A stretch of 64,000 nucleotides of DNA from Janthinobacterium sp. 17J80-10 (lineage in GTDB: Bacteria > Pseudomonadota > Gammaproteobacteria > Burkholderiales > Burkholderiaceae_D). The notes under the pieces are model-generated. The model saw only the letters and a program-made list of their open reading frames with translations, was not told where the DNA came from and ran no database searches. A program made the position numbers and the translations under genes. Positions within the stretch are counted from its first letter, which is position 1. The number at the start of each line of letters is the position of its first letter. Below are positions 38,760 to 47,946 of this stretch, in pieces. The DNA lies in contig NZ_CP035311.1 of assembly GCF_004114795.1 (NCBI RefSeq), positions 1,984,001 through 2,048,000 of the forward strand, in the 5' to 3' direction.

Positions 38760-39779
38760 ATGAGCAATTCCGTCGATTTCTCCGGCAAGCTCGCCCTGGA
38801 CTCCAGGGGGCTGGGTGCGTTGCGCGAGTCGGCGCGGCAGCAATCGCCGGAATCGATCAAGGCCGCCGCCAAGCAGTTCGAGGCGCTTTTCATGAACATG
38901 GTCATGAAAAGCATGCGCGAAGCCACGCCGCAGGATGGCATGTTCGACAACCAGCAAACCAAGATGTATACCTCCATGCTGGACCAGCAGCTGAGCCAGA
39001 CACTGGCCAATCGCGGCGTCGGCCTGGCCGATGTGCTGGCGCGGCAGTTGTCGGCCAATCGCGGGTTGCCGCCTCCAGCGCCGGGCGAGGCGGGCGATGC
39101 CGGCAATGCCGCCACTGGTGGGGCCGCAGCCGATGGTATCTCCGGCATGGCGCCCGTGCGCCAGTTGAACCCGCAGCGGCAGGCCCAGATTGCTGCATTC
39201 CAGGAGCAGCTGCGGCTGCAAAATGAAGAGGGCGGCAGCGGCATGACCCCGGGTGGCATGCCTGGCCAGGCGGGTAGCGCAAGCGGCGTCGCCGAAGCCG
39301 GCAAGTCGAGGTCGCGCCATGCCCATGTGCGGGCGTTCGAGGACCGCCTTGCGCATCACGCCGATGAGGCCAGCCGCGCCACCGGCATTCCCGCCAAATT
39401 CATGCTGGGCCAGGCGGCGCTCGAGACCGGGTGGGGCAAGCGCGAGATTCGCGGCGCCGACGGCAGCAACAGCTTCAACCTGTTCGGCATCAAGGCGACA
39501 GGCGGCTGGAAGGGCAAGGTCGTCGAAGTGGCGACCACCGAGTACGTCAATGGCGCGCCGCAGATCAAGCGGGAAAAGTTCCGCGCTTACGATTCCTATG
39601 CCGACAGTTTCCGCGATTACGCCCGCCTGCTGGGGCAGAATCCGCGTTATGAAAATGTCATTGCCAATGCCCAGGATGCCAGTGGTTTTGCGCATGGCCT
39701 GCAACGCGCCGGCTACGCGACAGACCCGCAGTATGCAGCCAAACTGACGCGCATCATCCAGCAAACTCTGTCGGCGTGA
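38760..39779 (+). CDS. flgJ: Rod-cap protein / peptidoglycan hydrolase FlgJ
   Basis: A 339-residue dual-domain protein. The N-terminal rod-binding domain (about 25-100) has AAKQFEALFMNMVMKSMREA. A glycine/alanine-rich linker (105-185) leads to a glucosaminidase-type domain (about 186-337) with the catalytic Glu222 in QAALETGWGK. It opens the peptidoglycan for the rod. It is the last gene of the flgB-J unit; a sigma-28 promoter for flgK starts 67 bp after it. Confidence 0.95.
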   Translation: MSNSVDFSGKLALDSRGLGALRESARQQSPESIKAAAKQFEALFMNMVMKSMREATPQDGMFDNQQTKMYTSMLDQQLSQTLANRGVGLADVLARQLSANRGLPPPAPGEAGDAGNAATGGAAADGISGMAPVRQLNPQRQAQIAAFQEQLRLQNEEGGSGMTPGGMPGQAGSASGVAEAGKSRSRHAHVRAFEDRLAHHADEASRATGIPAKFMLGQAALETGWGKREIRGADGSNSFNLFGIKATGGWKGKVVEVATTEYVNGAPQIKREKFRAYDSYADSFRDYARLLGQNPRYENVIANAQDASGFAHGLQRAGYATDPQYAAKLTRIIQQTLSA

Positions 39780-39845
39780 TCAGGCAGCGCCAAGCTGCGG
39801 CCACCAGGATGTTGTAAAAAATATATTGTTCTTTCGGCAGCGCGC

Positions 39846-39872
39846 TAAAGTTTGTCGAAAGTCTGCCGAAAA
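39846..39872 (+). promoter_or_regulatory. Sigma-28-type promoter of flgK-flgL
   Basis: TAAAGTTT (39846-39853), 11-bp spacer, GCCGAAAA (39865-39872). It ends 31 bp before the flgK ATG, so the leader would be about 24 nt. This is the best-placed late promoter in the window. Confidence 0.88.
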
Positions 39873-39903
39873 CATAAGTAACGCGTTAATAGAAAAGACC
39901 ATC

Positions 39904-42465
39904 ATGGCGAACATTCTGAGTATTGGCCAATCAGCACTGAACGCGGCGCAGGTGGGACTGGCGACCACGGGCCACAATATCGCCAATGCCAGTACCGAGG
40001 GGTTCAGCCGCCAGGTGGTCGTGCAGAGTGCGCTGGCAGGCGCGCCAGCCAGTTTCGGCTCGCTTGGCAAGGGCACCGAAGTCCAGTCGGTCAAGCGCGT
40101 TTACAACGAATTCCTGACGAACCAGGTCCTGAATTCGCAAACGTCGCAGAACGGGCTCAGTTCGTATTACAGCCAGATCAAGCAGATCAATAACATGTTT
40201 GCCGATCCGACGGTCGGCGTGACTCCGGCGCTGCAGGAATTTTTCAAGGGCGTGCAAAACCTCGCCGCCAATCCCAGTTCCGGCGCGGCGCGGCAAACCG
40301 TGATTGCGTCGGCGCAAACCCTGGCGGGTCAATTCCAGGATGTCAGCGGCCGCCTCGATTCGCTGCGTGAAGGCGTCAACAGCGACATCAGGTCCGGCAT
40401 CGACAGCATCAATTCGCTTGCCACCCAGATTGCCAAGCTCAACGATTCCATCAGCACGGTGCAGGCCAGTAACAGCGGCAAGGCGCCCAATGACTTGCTC
40501 GACCAGCGCGACAAGCTGGTATCGGATCTGAGCAAGGAAATCAAGGTTACTGTGGTCAAGCAGGGTACTGACTATAATATTTCGATCGGCAACGGCCAGT
40601 CCCTTATCGTCGGTGGCAAGACGTTTGAGCTGACCCCCGTGGTATCGGCCACCGATCCGTCGCGCATCCAGGTGGGCTACAAGAGCAACGGCAACACCAT
40701 TTCGCTGGCGGAAGCCGCGCTTTCCGGCGGCAAGATGGGCGGCGTGCTGGAATTCCGCTCGCAAACACTGGACAAGGTGCAAAATGAACTTGGCCGGATC
40801 GCCATCGGCCTGGGTAGTGCATTCAATGATCAGCACCAGCTTGGCCAGGATTTGAACGGCGACCTCGGCGGCGATTTTTTCAAGGTGGCGGTGCCCCGGG
40901 TGAACTCGAGCTCGCTGAACACCGGCACTGCCCAGGTCGCGGCCAATATCACCAACCCGGGCGCGATGACCGCCAGCGATTACCGCTTTGAATTCATCGG
41001 TCCTGCCGAATATCGCGTAACCCGCATGACTGACGGCGCCCTGACTAGTTCCACCACGCTGCCGATCTCGATCGACGGGCTGGAGTTTCAGGTCGCCTCG
41101 GGCACCATGGCCGCCGGCGATGTCTTCATGGTCAAGCCGACGATCGATGGCGCCAGTGGATTTGGCGTGCTGATCAGCGATACTGCCAAGATCGCGGCGG
41201 CGGCGCCGGTTCGTACCGGCGCCAACAGCGTCAACGCCGGTTCAGGAAAGATCAGCGCCGGTTCGGTCGACGACAGCTATACCCTCGCCAGCGTGTCGCC
41301 GCCGATAACGCTGCAATATGACGCTGCAACCAATACCTTCAGCGGCTTCCCGGCTTCGACGAGCGTCACGGTGAGCAGTCCGCTGCAGGCAGATGGCAAG
41401 AACGTCGGCGGGGCGGCCAGCGCATTGGACTTCAGCATTGCTAATGTAAATGGCGGCCTGGGCTTCAACGACAGCGTCACAGTGACCGACTTCGACTACT
41501 CGGGCGGCGGCGCAAATATCGCACAGCTTGATATCGACGGCATGGGCATCACGCTGACGGCAAATTACGGCGACGCAGACGGCGTTGCAGCTGCAATCGA
41601 ATCGCAACTCAATGCCACTGCAGGAACTGGTGCTTACACTGTCACTAATACTGCAGGAAACCTCAAGATCCAGAATAACAGCGCTGCCACCGCGGTTGCC
41701 ATTACCAATACCGATGTCAACGCAGGTTTGGCTGGTTTCGCAAACGATACCGGTACGGCAGGTGTTGTCGGTACTCAAGCTACCTTCACGGTCGATGGCA
41801 GCCCGGTCAGCCTGACCGGCAATTACGCCGACCGCGATGCGCTGGCCGCGGCGATCCAAAGTCAGCTTTCCGGATATGCCGTGACAGCAGGCAGTGGCGG
41901 TGCGCTGACGATCACCCATACCGGCAATCAGCAGCCGGTTGCGGTGGCCGGATTGAGTGGCAACGAGCTCGCCAATCTTGGCTTGAGCAACTCGCCGGGC
42001 ACCGGTTCGCTCAGCAGCTATGCGCCCGGCGCGCCGGTGAGCTTTGTCGAGGGCGCGACCATCAGTTTTGGCGGCGTCAGCTTTGCCATCACCGGCAACC
42101 CGGCCAACGGCGACCGCTTTACCATCGGCGCCAATACCAACGGCGTTGGCGACAATCGCAACGCCTTGCTGCTGGGCGCGCTGCAAACCGCGAAAACCCT
42201 GGCCAACGGCACCGCTACCCTGCAGGGCGCATTCGGCCAGATGGTAAACATGGTTGGCAACAAGACGCATGAGCTGGACGTCAACATGACTGCAGAAAAT
42301 ACCATGTTGGAGCAAGTCGTCGCGGCGCAGCAATCCGTCTCGGGCGTCAACCTGGATGAGGAAGCGGCCAACCTGTTGCGTTACCAGCAGGCGTACCAGG
42401 CCGCCGGCAAGGTGATGCAAACTGCCAGTAAAATGTTCGACGTGTTGCTGTCATTAGGACAGTAA
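39904..42465 (+). CDS. flgK: Hook-filament junction protein FlgK (HAP1) with inserted modules
   Basis: An 853-residue secreted junction protein, much longer than the 547 residues of E. coli. The ends are normal: SIGQSALNAAQVGLATTGHN at the start and LDEEAANLLRYQQAYQAAGK at the end. The extra length is in the variable middle, where residues 540-625 and 626-702 are two tandem copies of an ~80-residue module (ItLtaNYgdadgvAAAIesQL...VaITNtD.nagLaGFAN type). The same module occurs four times in the flagellin at 61805. The start 39904 follows the sigma-28 promoter; an earlier in-frame ATG at 39826 precedes that promoter and is rejected. Confidence 0.95.
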   Translation: MANILSIGQSALNAAQVGLATTGHNIANASTEGFSRQVVVQSALAGAPASFGSLGKGTEVQSVKRVYNEFLTNQVLNSQTSQNGLSSYYSQIKQINNMFADPTVGVTPALQEFFKGVQNLAANPSSGAARQTVIASAQTLAGQFQDVSGRLDSLREGVNSDIRSGIDSINSLATQIAKLNDSISTVQASNSGKAPNDLLDQRDKLVSDLSKEIKVTVVKQGTDYNISIGNGQSLIVGGKTFELTPVVSATDPSRIQVGYKSNGNTISLAEAALSGGKMGGVLEFRSQTLDKVQNELGRIAIGLGSAFNDQHQLGQDLNGDLGGDFFKVAVPRVNSSSLNTGTAQVAANITNPGAMTASDYRFEFIGPAEYRVTRMTDGALTSSTTLPISIDGLEFQVASGTMAAGDVFMVKPTIDGASGFGVLISDTAKIAAAAPVRTGANSVNAGSGKISAGSVDDSYTLASVSPPITLQYDAATNTFSGFPASTSVTVSSPLQADGKNVGGAASALDFSIANVNGGLGFNDSVTVTDFDYSGGGANIAQLDIDGMGITLTANYGDADGVAAAIESQLNATAGTGAYTVTNTAGNLKIQNNSAATAVAITNTDVNAGLAGFANDTGTAGVVGTQATFTVDGSPVSLTGNYADRDALAAAIQSQLSGYAVTAGSGGALTITHTGNQQPVAVAGLSGNELANLGLSNSPGTGSLSSYAPGAPVSFVEGATISFGGVSFAITGNPANGDRFTIGANTNGVGDNRNALLLGALQTAKTLANGTATLQGAFGQMVNMVGNKTHELDVNMTAENTMLEQVVAAQQSVSGVNLDEEAANLLRYQQAYQAAGKVMQTASKMFDVLLSLGQ
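41521..42009 (+). repeat. Two tandem flagellin-IN-like modules in FlgK
   Basis: Module 1 is 41521-41778 (86 residues) and module 2 is 41779-42009 (77 residues). Shared features are a D-G-hydrophobic start (LDIDG, FTVDG), NY(G/A)D, (L/V)AAAI(E/Q)SQL and an alternating beta-type Val-Ala-Ile segment. They resemble the four modules in fliC at 62369-63433. Confidence 0.8.
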
Positions 42466-42476
42466 GGGCCAATATC

Positions 42477-43685
42477 ATGCGTATAAGTACCAGCACCTTG
42501 TATGAAACCAGCACATCGAAGCTAAGCGATCTGCAGGCCAGCCTGATGCGCACGCAGCAGCAGATTGCGACCGGCCGCCGGGTCATGACGCCGGCTGACG
42601 ATCCAGTGGCTGCGGCGCGTGCCTATGACGTGAGCCAGGCGCGGGCCACCAACGACCAGTACGCCATCAACCGCCAGAACGTCAAGTCCTCGCTGGGACT
42701 GGAAGAGGGCGTGCTGGCCAGCGTAACGACCTTGCTGCAGGACGTTAAGACCCAGGTGGTCGCTGCTGGCAATGGCGCCTACAGCGACACCGAACGTCAA
42801 TATCTTGCTACCGAGCTGAATGAACGCTTCCAGGAATTGATCGGACTGGCCAATTCCGGCGATGGTGTCGGCGGCTACCTGTTCGCCGGCTTTCAGAGCG
42901 GCACCCAGCCTTTTGCGCAAAGCGGCAATGGCGCTGTCTACAGCGGTGACCAGGGGCAGCGCATGCTGCAGGTTGCCGCTTCCCGGCAACTCGGCTTCAG
43001 CGATAACGGCAATGCCGTATTTGAGCAAATCAAGACCGGCAATGGCAGTTTCACTCTCGGCGCCGCAACTGGCAATGCCGGTACAGGGGTATTTTCGGCC
43101 GGTGTCGTGACAGATGCGTCGCTCCTCGATGGCCATGATTACAGCGTGACTTTTTCCGTGACTGGTGGCGTCACCACCTACGACGTGACCGATGTCACCA
43201 CCGGCACAGCCCTGTCTACGGGTAATGCCTACGCCAGTGGCCAGGCCATTGCATTCAACGGCATCCAGTTCGACATCAAGGGTGCGCCGGCCAATGGCGA
43301 CAGTTTTGCCATAGGTCCAAGCACCAACCAGAGCGTGTTTTCGACTTTGAAGGACTTGATCGGCGTCCTCAATGCCCCGGCCACTGGCGACGCGGGCAAG
43401 GCAAGGCTCAGCAATGGGTTGGTGGAAGCGCATTCCAACCTCGAGAATGCGCTGGACAATGTGTTGACGGTGCGTGCCTCGGTAGGGACGCGACTGAAGG
43501 AAATCGATTCGCTTGACAGTAGCGGGGAAGATGCAGATTTGCAGTTTGCCCAGACACTGTCGGATTTGCAGGATCTCGACTATACCAAGGCGATTTCCAG
43601 CCTCATGCAGCAACAGACGACGCTTTCTGCGGCGCAGCAATCCTTTGTAAAAATCAGCGGACTGTCGCTTTTTAACTTCCTTTAA
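42477..43685 (+). CDS. flgL: Hook-filament junction protein FlgL (HAP3)
   Basis: A 402-residue secreted junction protein. N-terminal STSTLYETSTSKLSDLQASL and C-terminal DYTKAISSLMQQQTTLSAA are flagellin-like coiled ends. It is longer than the 317-residue E. coli protein because of a larger variable middle (about 180-300). It follows flgK by 11 bp, in the same sigma-28 unit, and is followed by a strong terminator. Confidence 0.95.
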   Translation: MRISTSTLYETSTSKLSDLQASLMRTQQQIATGRRVMTPADDPVAAARAYDVSQARATNDQYAINRQNVKSSLGLEEGVLASVTTLLQDVKTQVVAAGNGAYSDTERQYLATELNERFQELIGLANSGDGVGGYLFAGFQSGTQPFAQSGNGAVYSGDQGQRMLQVAASRQLGFSDNGNAVFEQIKTGNGSFTLGAATGNAGTGVFSAGVVTDASLLDGHDYSVTFSVTGGVTTYDVTDVTTGTALSTGNAYASGQAIAFNGIQFDIKGAPANGDSFAIGPSTNQSVFSTLKDLIGVLNAPATGDAGKARLSNGLVEAHSNLENALDNVLTVRASVGTRLKEIDSLDSSGEDADLQFAQTLSDLQDLDYTKAISSLMQQQTTLSAAQQSFVKISGLSLFNFL

Positions 43686-43703
43686 TCCGGCTAAATTCGG
43701 GAG

Positions 43704-43738
43704 AAGCCTGCAGCAACTGCTGCAGGCTTTTTGTTTTT
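43704..43738 (+). terminator. Rho-independent terminator after flgL
   Basis: A perfect 12-bp stem, AAGCCTGCAGCA and TGCTGCAGGCTT, with an AC loop (43704-43729), then a T-rich run TTTGTTTTT. Confidence 0.93.
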
Positions 43739-43820
43739 CCGGCGGACGTCGTCGTGCCGCCACGTCCCGGTCTTTCGATTATTTTTTTCTTGGGTATTGT
43801 ATCTACCCCATGGTAATGTT

Positions 43821-43842
43821 TTGCCATTATAAAAAATGGCAA
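43821..43842. promoter_or_regulatory. Inverted repeat upstream of the HD-GYP gene
   Basis: TTGCCATT-ATAAAA-AATGGCAA, perfect 8-bp arms around a 6-bp AT spacer, 41 bp before the HD-GYP start. It could be an operator over the promoter or a leader hairpin. Confidence 0.5.
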
Positions 43843-43883
43843 CGACAGGCAATTCACTGGCCTTCGGGACAAGAAAAAGACAC

Positions 43884-45173
43884 ATGACGGACGAGATTTC
43901 GATCAATCAGGTCAATCAGCATTACCTCGATAAGGTAATGAATCTGGCGCAGGAACGGGATGTCGAGGCAACCGAGGATATTTTCGATGCGCGCGGCATG
44001 AAACTGGTGGCCAAGGGGTCGCGCATTTCGAGCGGGATGCAGGAACGCCTGATCGTGCACAAGTTGCGCAAGCCGCTGGAGTCGAGCATCACGGTAGCGG
44101 ATGGCATCGACAACAATATCATCGTAAGCGAGGCCAGGCGGCTGGCCGAAACATTGGCGCCGGTGGGGTCGATGCACCGCATCGTCGGCAGTAAGGGTGT
44201 ATCGCCGCTGGATATCCTGCAACAGGCGCGGTTCGGCAAGGCCATGAGCCTGATGCTGACCATTACCGAGCGCGGCGGCACGAGCGCCTTGGCACACAGC
44301 GTCATGGTCAGCCTGGTGTCGGTTTGCCTGGCTAAAAAAATGGGCCTTGGAGAAACCGAGCAATCCACGGTCGCCCTGGCGGGCTTGCTGCATGACATAG
44401 GCGAGCTGTATATCGAGCCGGAATTTTTGGACAGCAAGCGCCGCCTGTTGCCGCACGAGTGGCGCCATGTGGTGGTACACCCACGCATCGGCCAGATGCT
44501 CATCAAGGAGCTTGAGAATTTCCCGCCGGCGGTGGCGCAGGCGGTATCGGAACACCATGAACGCTTCGATGGCGGCGGCTATCCGCGCCAGCTCAGCGGC
44601 AAGAATATCAGCATCGCCGGCCAGGTGGTTTCGGTGGCGGAAATGATTTCCGGCGTATTCATGCGGCAGGACCGACCGCTGGAGCGGGCGGAGCTGGCCA
44701 TGAAAATCATTCCCGGTGAACATGCCCACGGGCTGGTTTCGGCAGTGTCGAGCGTGCTGCAACTCAGCGGCGAAGAGGATGGCTTGCAAGGCGCCGTCCG
44801 CAGCGAAAATATTTTTGGCGATGTGCAGGCCTTGCATGCCAAGATCAACGGGGCACTGGAACTTGGCCGTGAATTGATGGATTCGCCGTTTCTCGATTCG
44901 CGCGCAGGCAAGGACTTGTTGCTGCTGGCGCTGCAGCAGGCGCAAGCGGTCAAACGGGCATTCACCAGCACCGGGCTGGATATCTGCATGCAGGAAAGCA
45001 TGGCAGACTTTGCCGGCCTCAACACTGAAATCCATTTTGAAGTCGCCGTGGCCAGCAAGGAAATCCAGTGGCGCTTGCGCGATATCGCGCGCAACATGGC
45101 GTTGCACTGCGTGGCGCTGGATCAACAGGAGGCAAAGCTGCTGCAGCCACTGATTGCGCTGCTCGACGAGTGA
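43884..45173 (+). CDS. HD-GYP domain phosphohydrolase
   Basis: A 429-residue cytoplasmic protein. The N-terminal 110 residues form an unassigned domain. The HD-GYP domain covers about 115-300, with His170-Asp171 (LLHDIGE), the HHE at 224-226 and GGYP at 231-234. These are the residues needed for c-di-GMP hydrolysis. A helical C-terminal region (about 320-429) follows and I do not recognise it. An in-frame ATG at 43836 lies inside the upstream repeat region and is rejected. It is monocistronic: a terminator precedes it and fliR converges 10 bp after it. It probably lowers c-di-GMP to favour swimming. Confidence 0.85.
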   Translation: MTDEISINQVNQHYLDKVMNLAQERDVEATEDIFDARGMKLVAKGSRISSGMQERLIVHKLRKPLESSITVADGIDNNIIVSEARRLAETLAPVGSMHRIVGSKGVSPLDILQQARFGKAMSLMLTITERGGTSALAHSVMVSLVSVCLAKKMGLGETEQSTVALAGLLHDIGELYIEPEFLDSKRRLLPHEWRHVVVHPRIGQMLIKELENFPPAVAQAVSEHHERFDGGGYPRQLSGKNISIAGQVVSVAEMISGVFMRQDRPLERAELAMKIIPGEHAHGLVSAVSSVLQLSGEEDGLQGAVRSENIFGDVQALHAKINGALELGRELMDSPFLDSRAGKDLLLLALQQAQAVKRAFTSTGLDICMQESMADFAGLNTEIHFEVAVASKEIQWRLRDIARNMALHCVALDQQEAKLLQPLIALLDE

Positions 45174-45183
45174 CGTAACGCGC

Positions 45184-45960
45184 TCAGCGCGGCTTGACCA
45201 GCAGGGTCGCCATGTCGAGACCTTCCTGCAACAGCCGTTCCATGGGCACGGCGAGGTAAGGAATCGTCAGCGCGATCATGATGAAGCCGACGCCAATGGC
45301 GACCGGGAAGCCGATGCCGAAGATATTCAATTGCGGGGCGGCGCGTGTCAGGATACCCAGGGCGATATTGTTGATCAGCAGGGCGGCCACGATCGGCAGC
45401 GACAGCTGCACGCCCGCCGAAAAGATCCGCCCCCCCCAGGCAACCAGCTGCTCCATGCCAATGCCCAGGGATCCGGCGCCGATGGGCATGGTGGTGAAAC
45501 TGTCGACCAGGACGGAAAGCAGCATCAGGTGAAAGTTCGCCGCCAGGTAAAGCATGAGCAAGATTAGCGACAGGAACTGGCTGATGGCGGATGTATGGGC
45601 CGCCGATTGCGGGTCATAGAACGTCGCAAAGCCCAGGCCCATGGTCATGCCGATAATTTCACCGGCCATTTCGATGGCGGCAAATACGATCCGCATCGCC
45701 ATGCCCATCGCCAGGCCGATCAGCATCTGCTGCGCCAGGATCAGCAGGCCGGGAAGGGACATCGGGTCGATGGCAGCCTGCGCCGGCACTGCCGGCGCCA
45801 CGATCAGGGCAAGCAAGACCCCCAGGGCGATCCTGGTGCGCGCCGGTATCTTCTGATTGTTGAACAGGGGGGCCGTGGCGATCAGGCCGAGGATGCGCGC
45901 GAGCGGCCACATCAGGCCGGCGATCCAGGCATTCAGTGCCGCGCTGGAGATGCTGATCAT
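45184..45960 (-). CDS. fliR: Flagellar export apparatus protein FliR
   Basis: A 258-residue export-gate membrane protein with about six hydrophobic helices. The start at 45960 follows fliQ by 11 bp; upstream codons in frame overlap fliQ. Family text includes LGLIATAPLFNNQKIPAR near the N-terminus. It is the last gene of fliF-R and converges with the HD-GYP gene, leaving only 10 bp (with a CGCGCT/AGCGCG dyad) between stops. Confidence 0.95.
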   Translation of the reverse strand: MISISSAALNAWIAGLMWPLARILGLIATAPLFNNQKIPARTRIALGVLLALIVAPAVPAQAAIDPMSLPGLLILAQQMLIGLAMGMAMRIVFAAIEMAGEIIGMTMGLGFATFYDPQSAAHTSAISQFLSLILLMLYLAANFHLMLLSVLVDSFTTMPIGAGSLGIGMEQLVAWGGRIFSAGVQLSLPIVAALLINNIALGILTRAAPQLNIFGIGFPVAIGVGFIMIALTIPYLAVPMERLLQEGLDMATLLVKPR

Positions 45961-45971
45961 CCGCGTCCGGC

Positions 45972-46241
45972 TTAGCTGATCATGCCGGGAATGCCGGTGA
46001 ACATTTGCCGCATGTAGTCGAGCATGACCGACAGCATCCACGGCCCGGCCAGGATCAGCGCAATGAATATGCCAAGCAGCTTGGGAATGAAGGACAGCGT
46101 GGTTTCATTGATCTGGGTCGCGGCCTGAAAGATACTGATCGCCAGGCCGACCACCAGTGCCACCAGCAGCATTGGTGCGGCGATCATCAGTGTAACTTCC
46201 ATGGCCTGGCGGCCCATGGTCATGACGGTTTCCGGTGTCAT
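45972..46241 (-). CDS. fliQ: Flagellar export apparatus protein FliQ
   Basis: An 89-residue protein with two membrane helices (about 17-37 and 50-72), the size of E. coli FliQ. Family text is AISIFQAATQINETTLSFIP. It packs with FliP and FliR in the export gate. It follows fliP by 10 bp. Confidence 0.96.
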   Translation of the reverse strand: MTPETVMTMGRQAMEVTLMIAAPMLLVALVVGLAISIFQAATQINETTLSFIPKLLGIFIALILAGPWMLSVMLDYMRQMFTGIPGMIS

Positions 46242-46251
46242 TGCAGTTTCC

Positions 46252-47064
46252 CTAGTAAAAGCTCTGGGCCAGCGAGCCGATCAGCAATTGCCAGCCATCG
46301 ACCAGCACGAACAGCATCAGCTTGAAGGGCAGCGCGACAATGGCCGGGGATACCATCATCATACCCATCGACATGAGCACGCTGGCAACCACCATGTCGA
46401 TAATCAGAAAGGGAATGAAAATCGCGAAGCTGATCTGGAAGGCGGTCTTCAGCTCGCTGGTGATAAAAGCCGGCACCAGCACCCGCAGCGGCACCTGCTC
46501 GGGCCCCTGCAATGCTGGGGTGTTGGAAATCTTCACATACATCGCCAGGTCCGACTGGCGGGTCTGCTTGAGCATGAATTCCTTGAGCGGCGCGGCACCC
46601 TTGTCGAGCGCCTGCTGCATGGTGATCTTGTTTTCCGACAGCGGCAGATAGGCGTCCGTGTAGACCTTGTCCAGCACCGGGCCCATGACGAACAGCGTGA
46701 GAAACAGCGCCAGGCCGATCAGCACCTGGTTGGGCGGCGCGGATGGCGTGCCGAGCGCCTGACGCAGGAGGGACAGGACGATGACGATGCGGGTAAAGCT
46801 GGTCATCATCAAAAGCGCTGCCGGCAACATCGACAGTGCGGTCAGCAGCAGCAGGGTTTGCAGGCTCAGGGTGTAGGTTTGTCCGCCGCCTGGCGCAGGC
46901 GTACTGGTCAGCGCCGGCAGGCCGGCTTGCTGGGCAGTCGCCAGGAGCGGCAGGCCCAGCAGCAGCAATGGGCTCCAGCGCACTGCCTGGCGCGCGAAGC
47001 CCTTTGCCGCGGTAGTGAGCGCAGGCAGGGCGGGATTGCCGGAGGCGATAGGATTATTCGGCAT
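46252..47064 (-). CDS. fliP: Flagellar export apparatus protein FliP
   Basis: A 270-residue export-gate protein with an N-terminal signal segment (about 28-44, [16 protein letters not shown]) and four membrane helices. Conserved text includes [20 protein letters not shown] and [20 protein letters not shown]. The start is 47064, overlapping fliO by 11 bases; upstream codons in frame are the fliO shadow. Confidence 0.96.
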   Translation of the reverse strand: MPNNPIASGNPALPALTTAAKGFARQAVRWSPLLLLGLPLLATAQQAGLPALTSTPAPGGGQTYTLSLQTLLLLTALSMLPAALLMMTSFTRIVIVLSLLRQALGTPSAPPNQVLIGLALFLTLFVMGPVLDKVYTDAYLPLSENKITMQQALDKGAAPLKEFMLKQTRQSDLAMYVKISNTPALQGPEQVPLRVLVPAFITSELKTAFQISFAIFIPFLIIDMVVASVLMSMGMMMVSPAIVALPFKLMLFVLVDGWQLLIGSLAQSFY

Positions 47065-47536
47065 TGCGTTTGTCGATTTTCTGCTTGAGCCAGGTTGCAA
47101 AATTTTCACCACCCTGCAGCGGCTTGTCCTGCTGCTGGATCGGCGCATTTTCCGGGCGCGCCAGTGTGGACAAGGCATTTACCTGTCCAGGTGCGACGCC
47201 GACCACAATCCACTGGTCGGCAACTTCCACGACAACCACGCGTTCGCGGTTGCCGACCGATACGCCGCCGACGATCTTGACAGGTGCATTGCCGGTGACG
47301 CGGGCAAGATTAAAACGCTTGAGCACCCACGCGATCGCAGCCAGCAAGGCCAGCACCAGCACAAGGCCCAGCAAGACCTGGAAAAAGCCGCCGGCCGAGG
47401 CAGTGGCAGCGCTCTGCGGCGCCGTTGCCTGGGTGCCCTGCGCAGCTTGTGCGGCGCAGGTCGCAGCAGCACCGAACGCCAGGCCAGCGGCGAGACAGGT
47501 TTTGAGGAAGGGGAGGAGCCGGCGTGCGTGGATCAT
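47054..47536 (-). CDS. fliO: Flagellar export assembly protein FliO
   Basis: A 160-residue small membrane protein. It has an N-terminal hydrophobic segment (about 8-30), a single central helix (about 52-70, [20 protein letters not shown]) and a cytoplasmic beta-rich tail ([17 protein letters not shown]). FliO helps assemble FliP. Gene order N-O-P confirms it. It overlaps both neighbours by 4-11 bases. Confidence 0.93.
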   Translation of the reverse strand: MIHARRLLPFLKTCLAAGLAFGAAATCAAQAAQGTQATAPQSAATASAGGFFQVLLGLVLVLALLAAIAWVLKRFNLARVTGNAPVKIVGGVSVGNRERVVVVEVADQWIVVGVAPGQVNALSTLARPENAPIQQQDKPLQGGENFATWLKQKIDKRNAE

Positions 47537-47946
47537 CGGTTGAGCTTGCGGATGCGTTCCGAGGGAGAAATGATGTCGGTCAGGCGGATACCGAACTTGT
47601 CGTTGACCACCACGACCTCGCCCTGGGCGATCAGGCAGCCGTTGACCAGCACGTCCATCGGTTCCCCGGCAAGTCCGTCAAGCTCGACCACCGAGCCTTG
47701 CGCCAGTTGCAGCAGGTTCTTGATGGCGATTTTTGTGCGCCCCAGTTCGACCGTCAGCTGTACCGGGATGTCGAGAATGAAATCGATATCGTTGTGGGTT
47801 GCCGTTTTGGTGCCGCCGGCGAAGTCCTGGAATGTCGGTGCAGTCGGCTGTGCAGCTGCCGCGGCGGACTCGCTGCGCGTTTGTTCGGCAATTGCGGCGG
47901 CCCAATCGTCTTCGGCACTGGTCTGGTTATTGATGTCGTCAGCCAT
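47533..47946 (-). CDS. fliN: Flagellar motor switch protein FliN
   Basis: A 137-residue C-ring protein. The C-terminal SpoA domain (about 60-135) has DIPVQLTVELGRTKIAIKNL, GSVVELDGLAGEPMDVLVNG and ending RLTDIISPSERI. The alanine-rich N-terminus is variable. The start 47946 overlaps fliM by eight bases. Confidence 0.96.
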   Translation of the reverse strand: MADDINNQTSAEDDWAAAIAEQTRSESAAAAAQPTAPTFQDFAGGTKTATHNDIDFILDIPVQLTVELGRTKIAIKNLLQLAQGSVVELDGLAGEPMDVLVNGCLIAQGEVVVVNDKFGIRLTDIISPSERIRKLNR

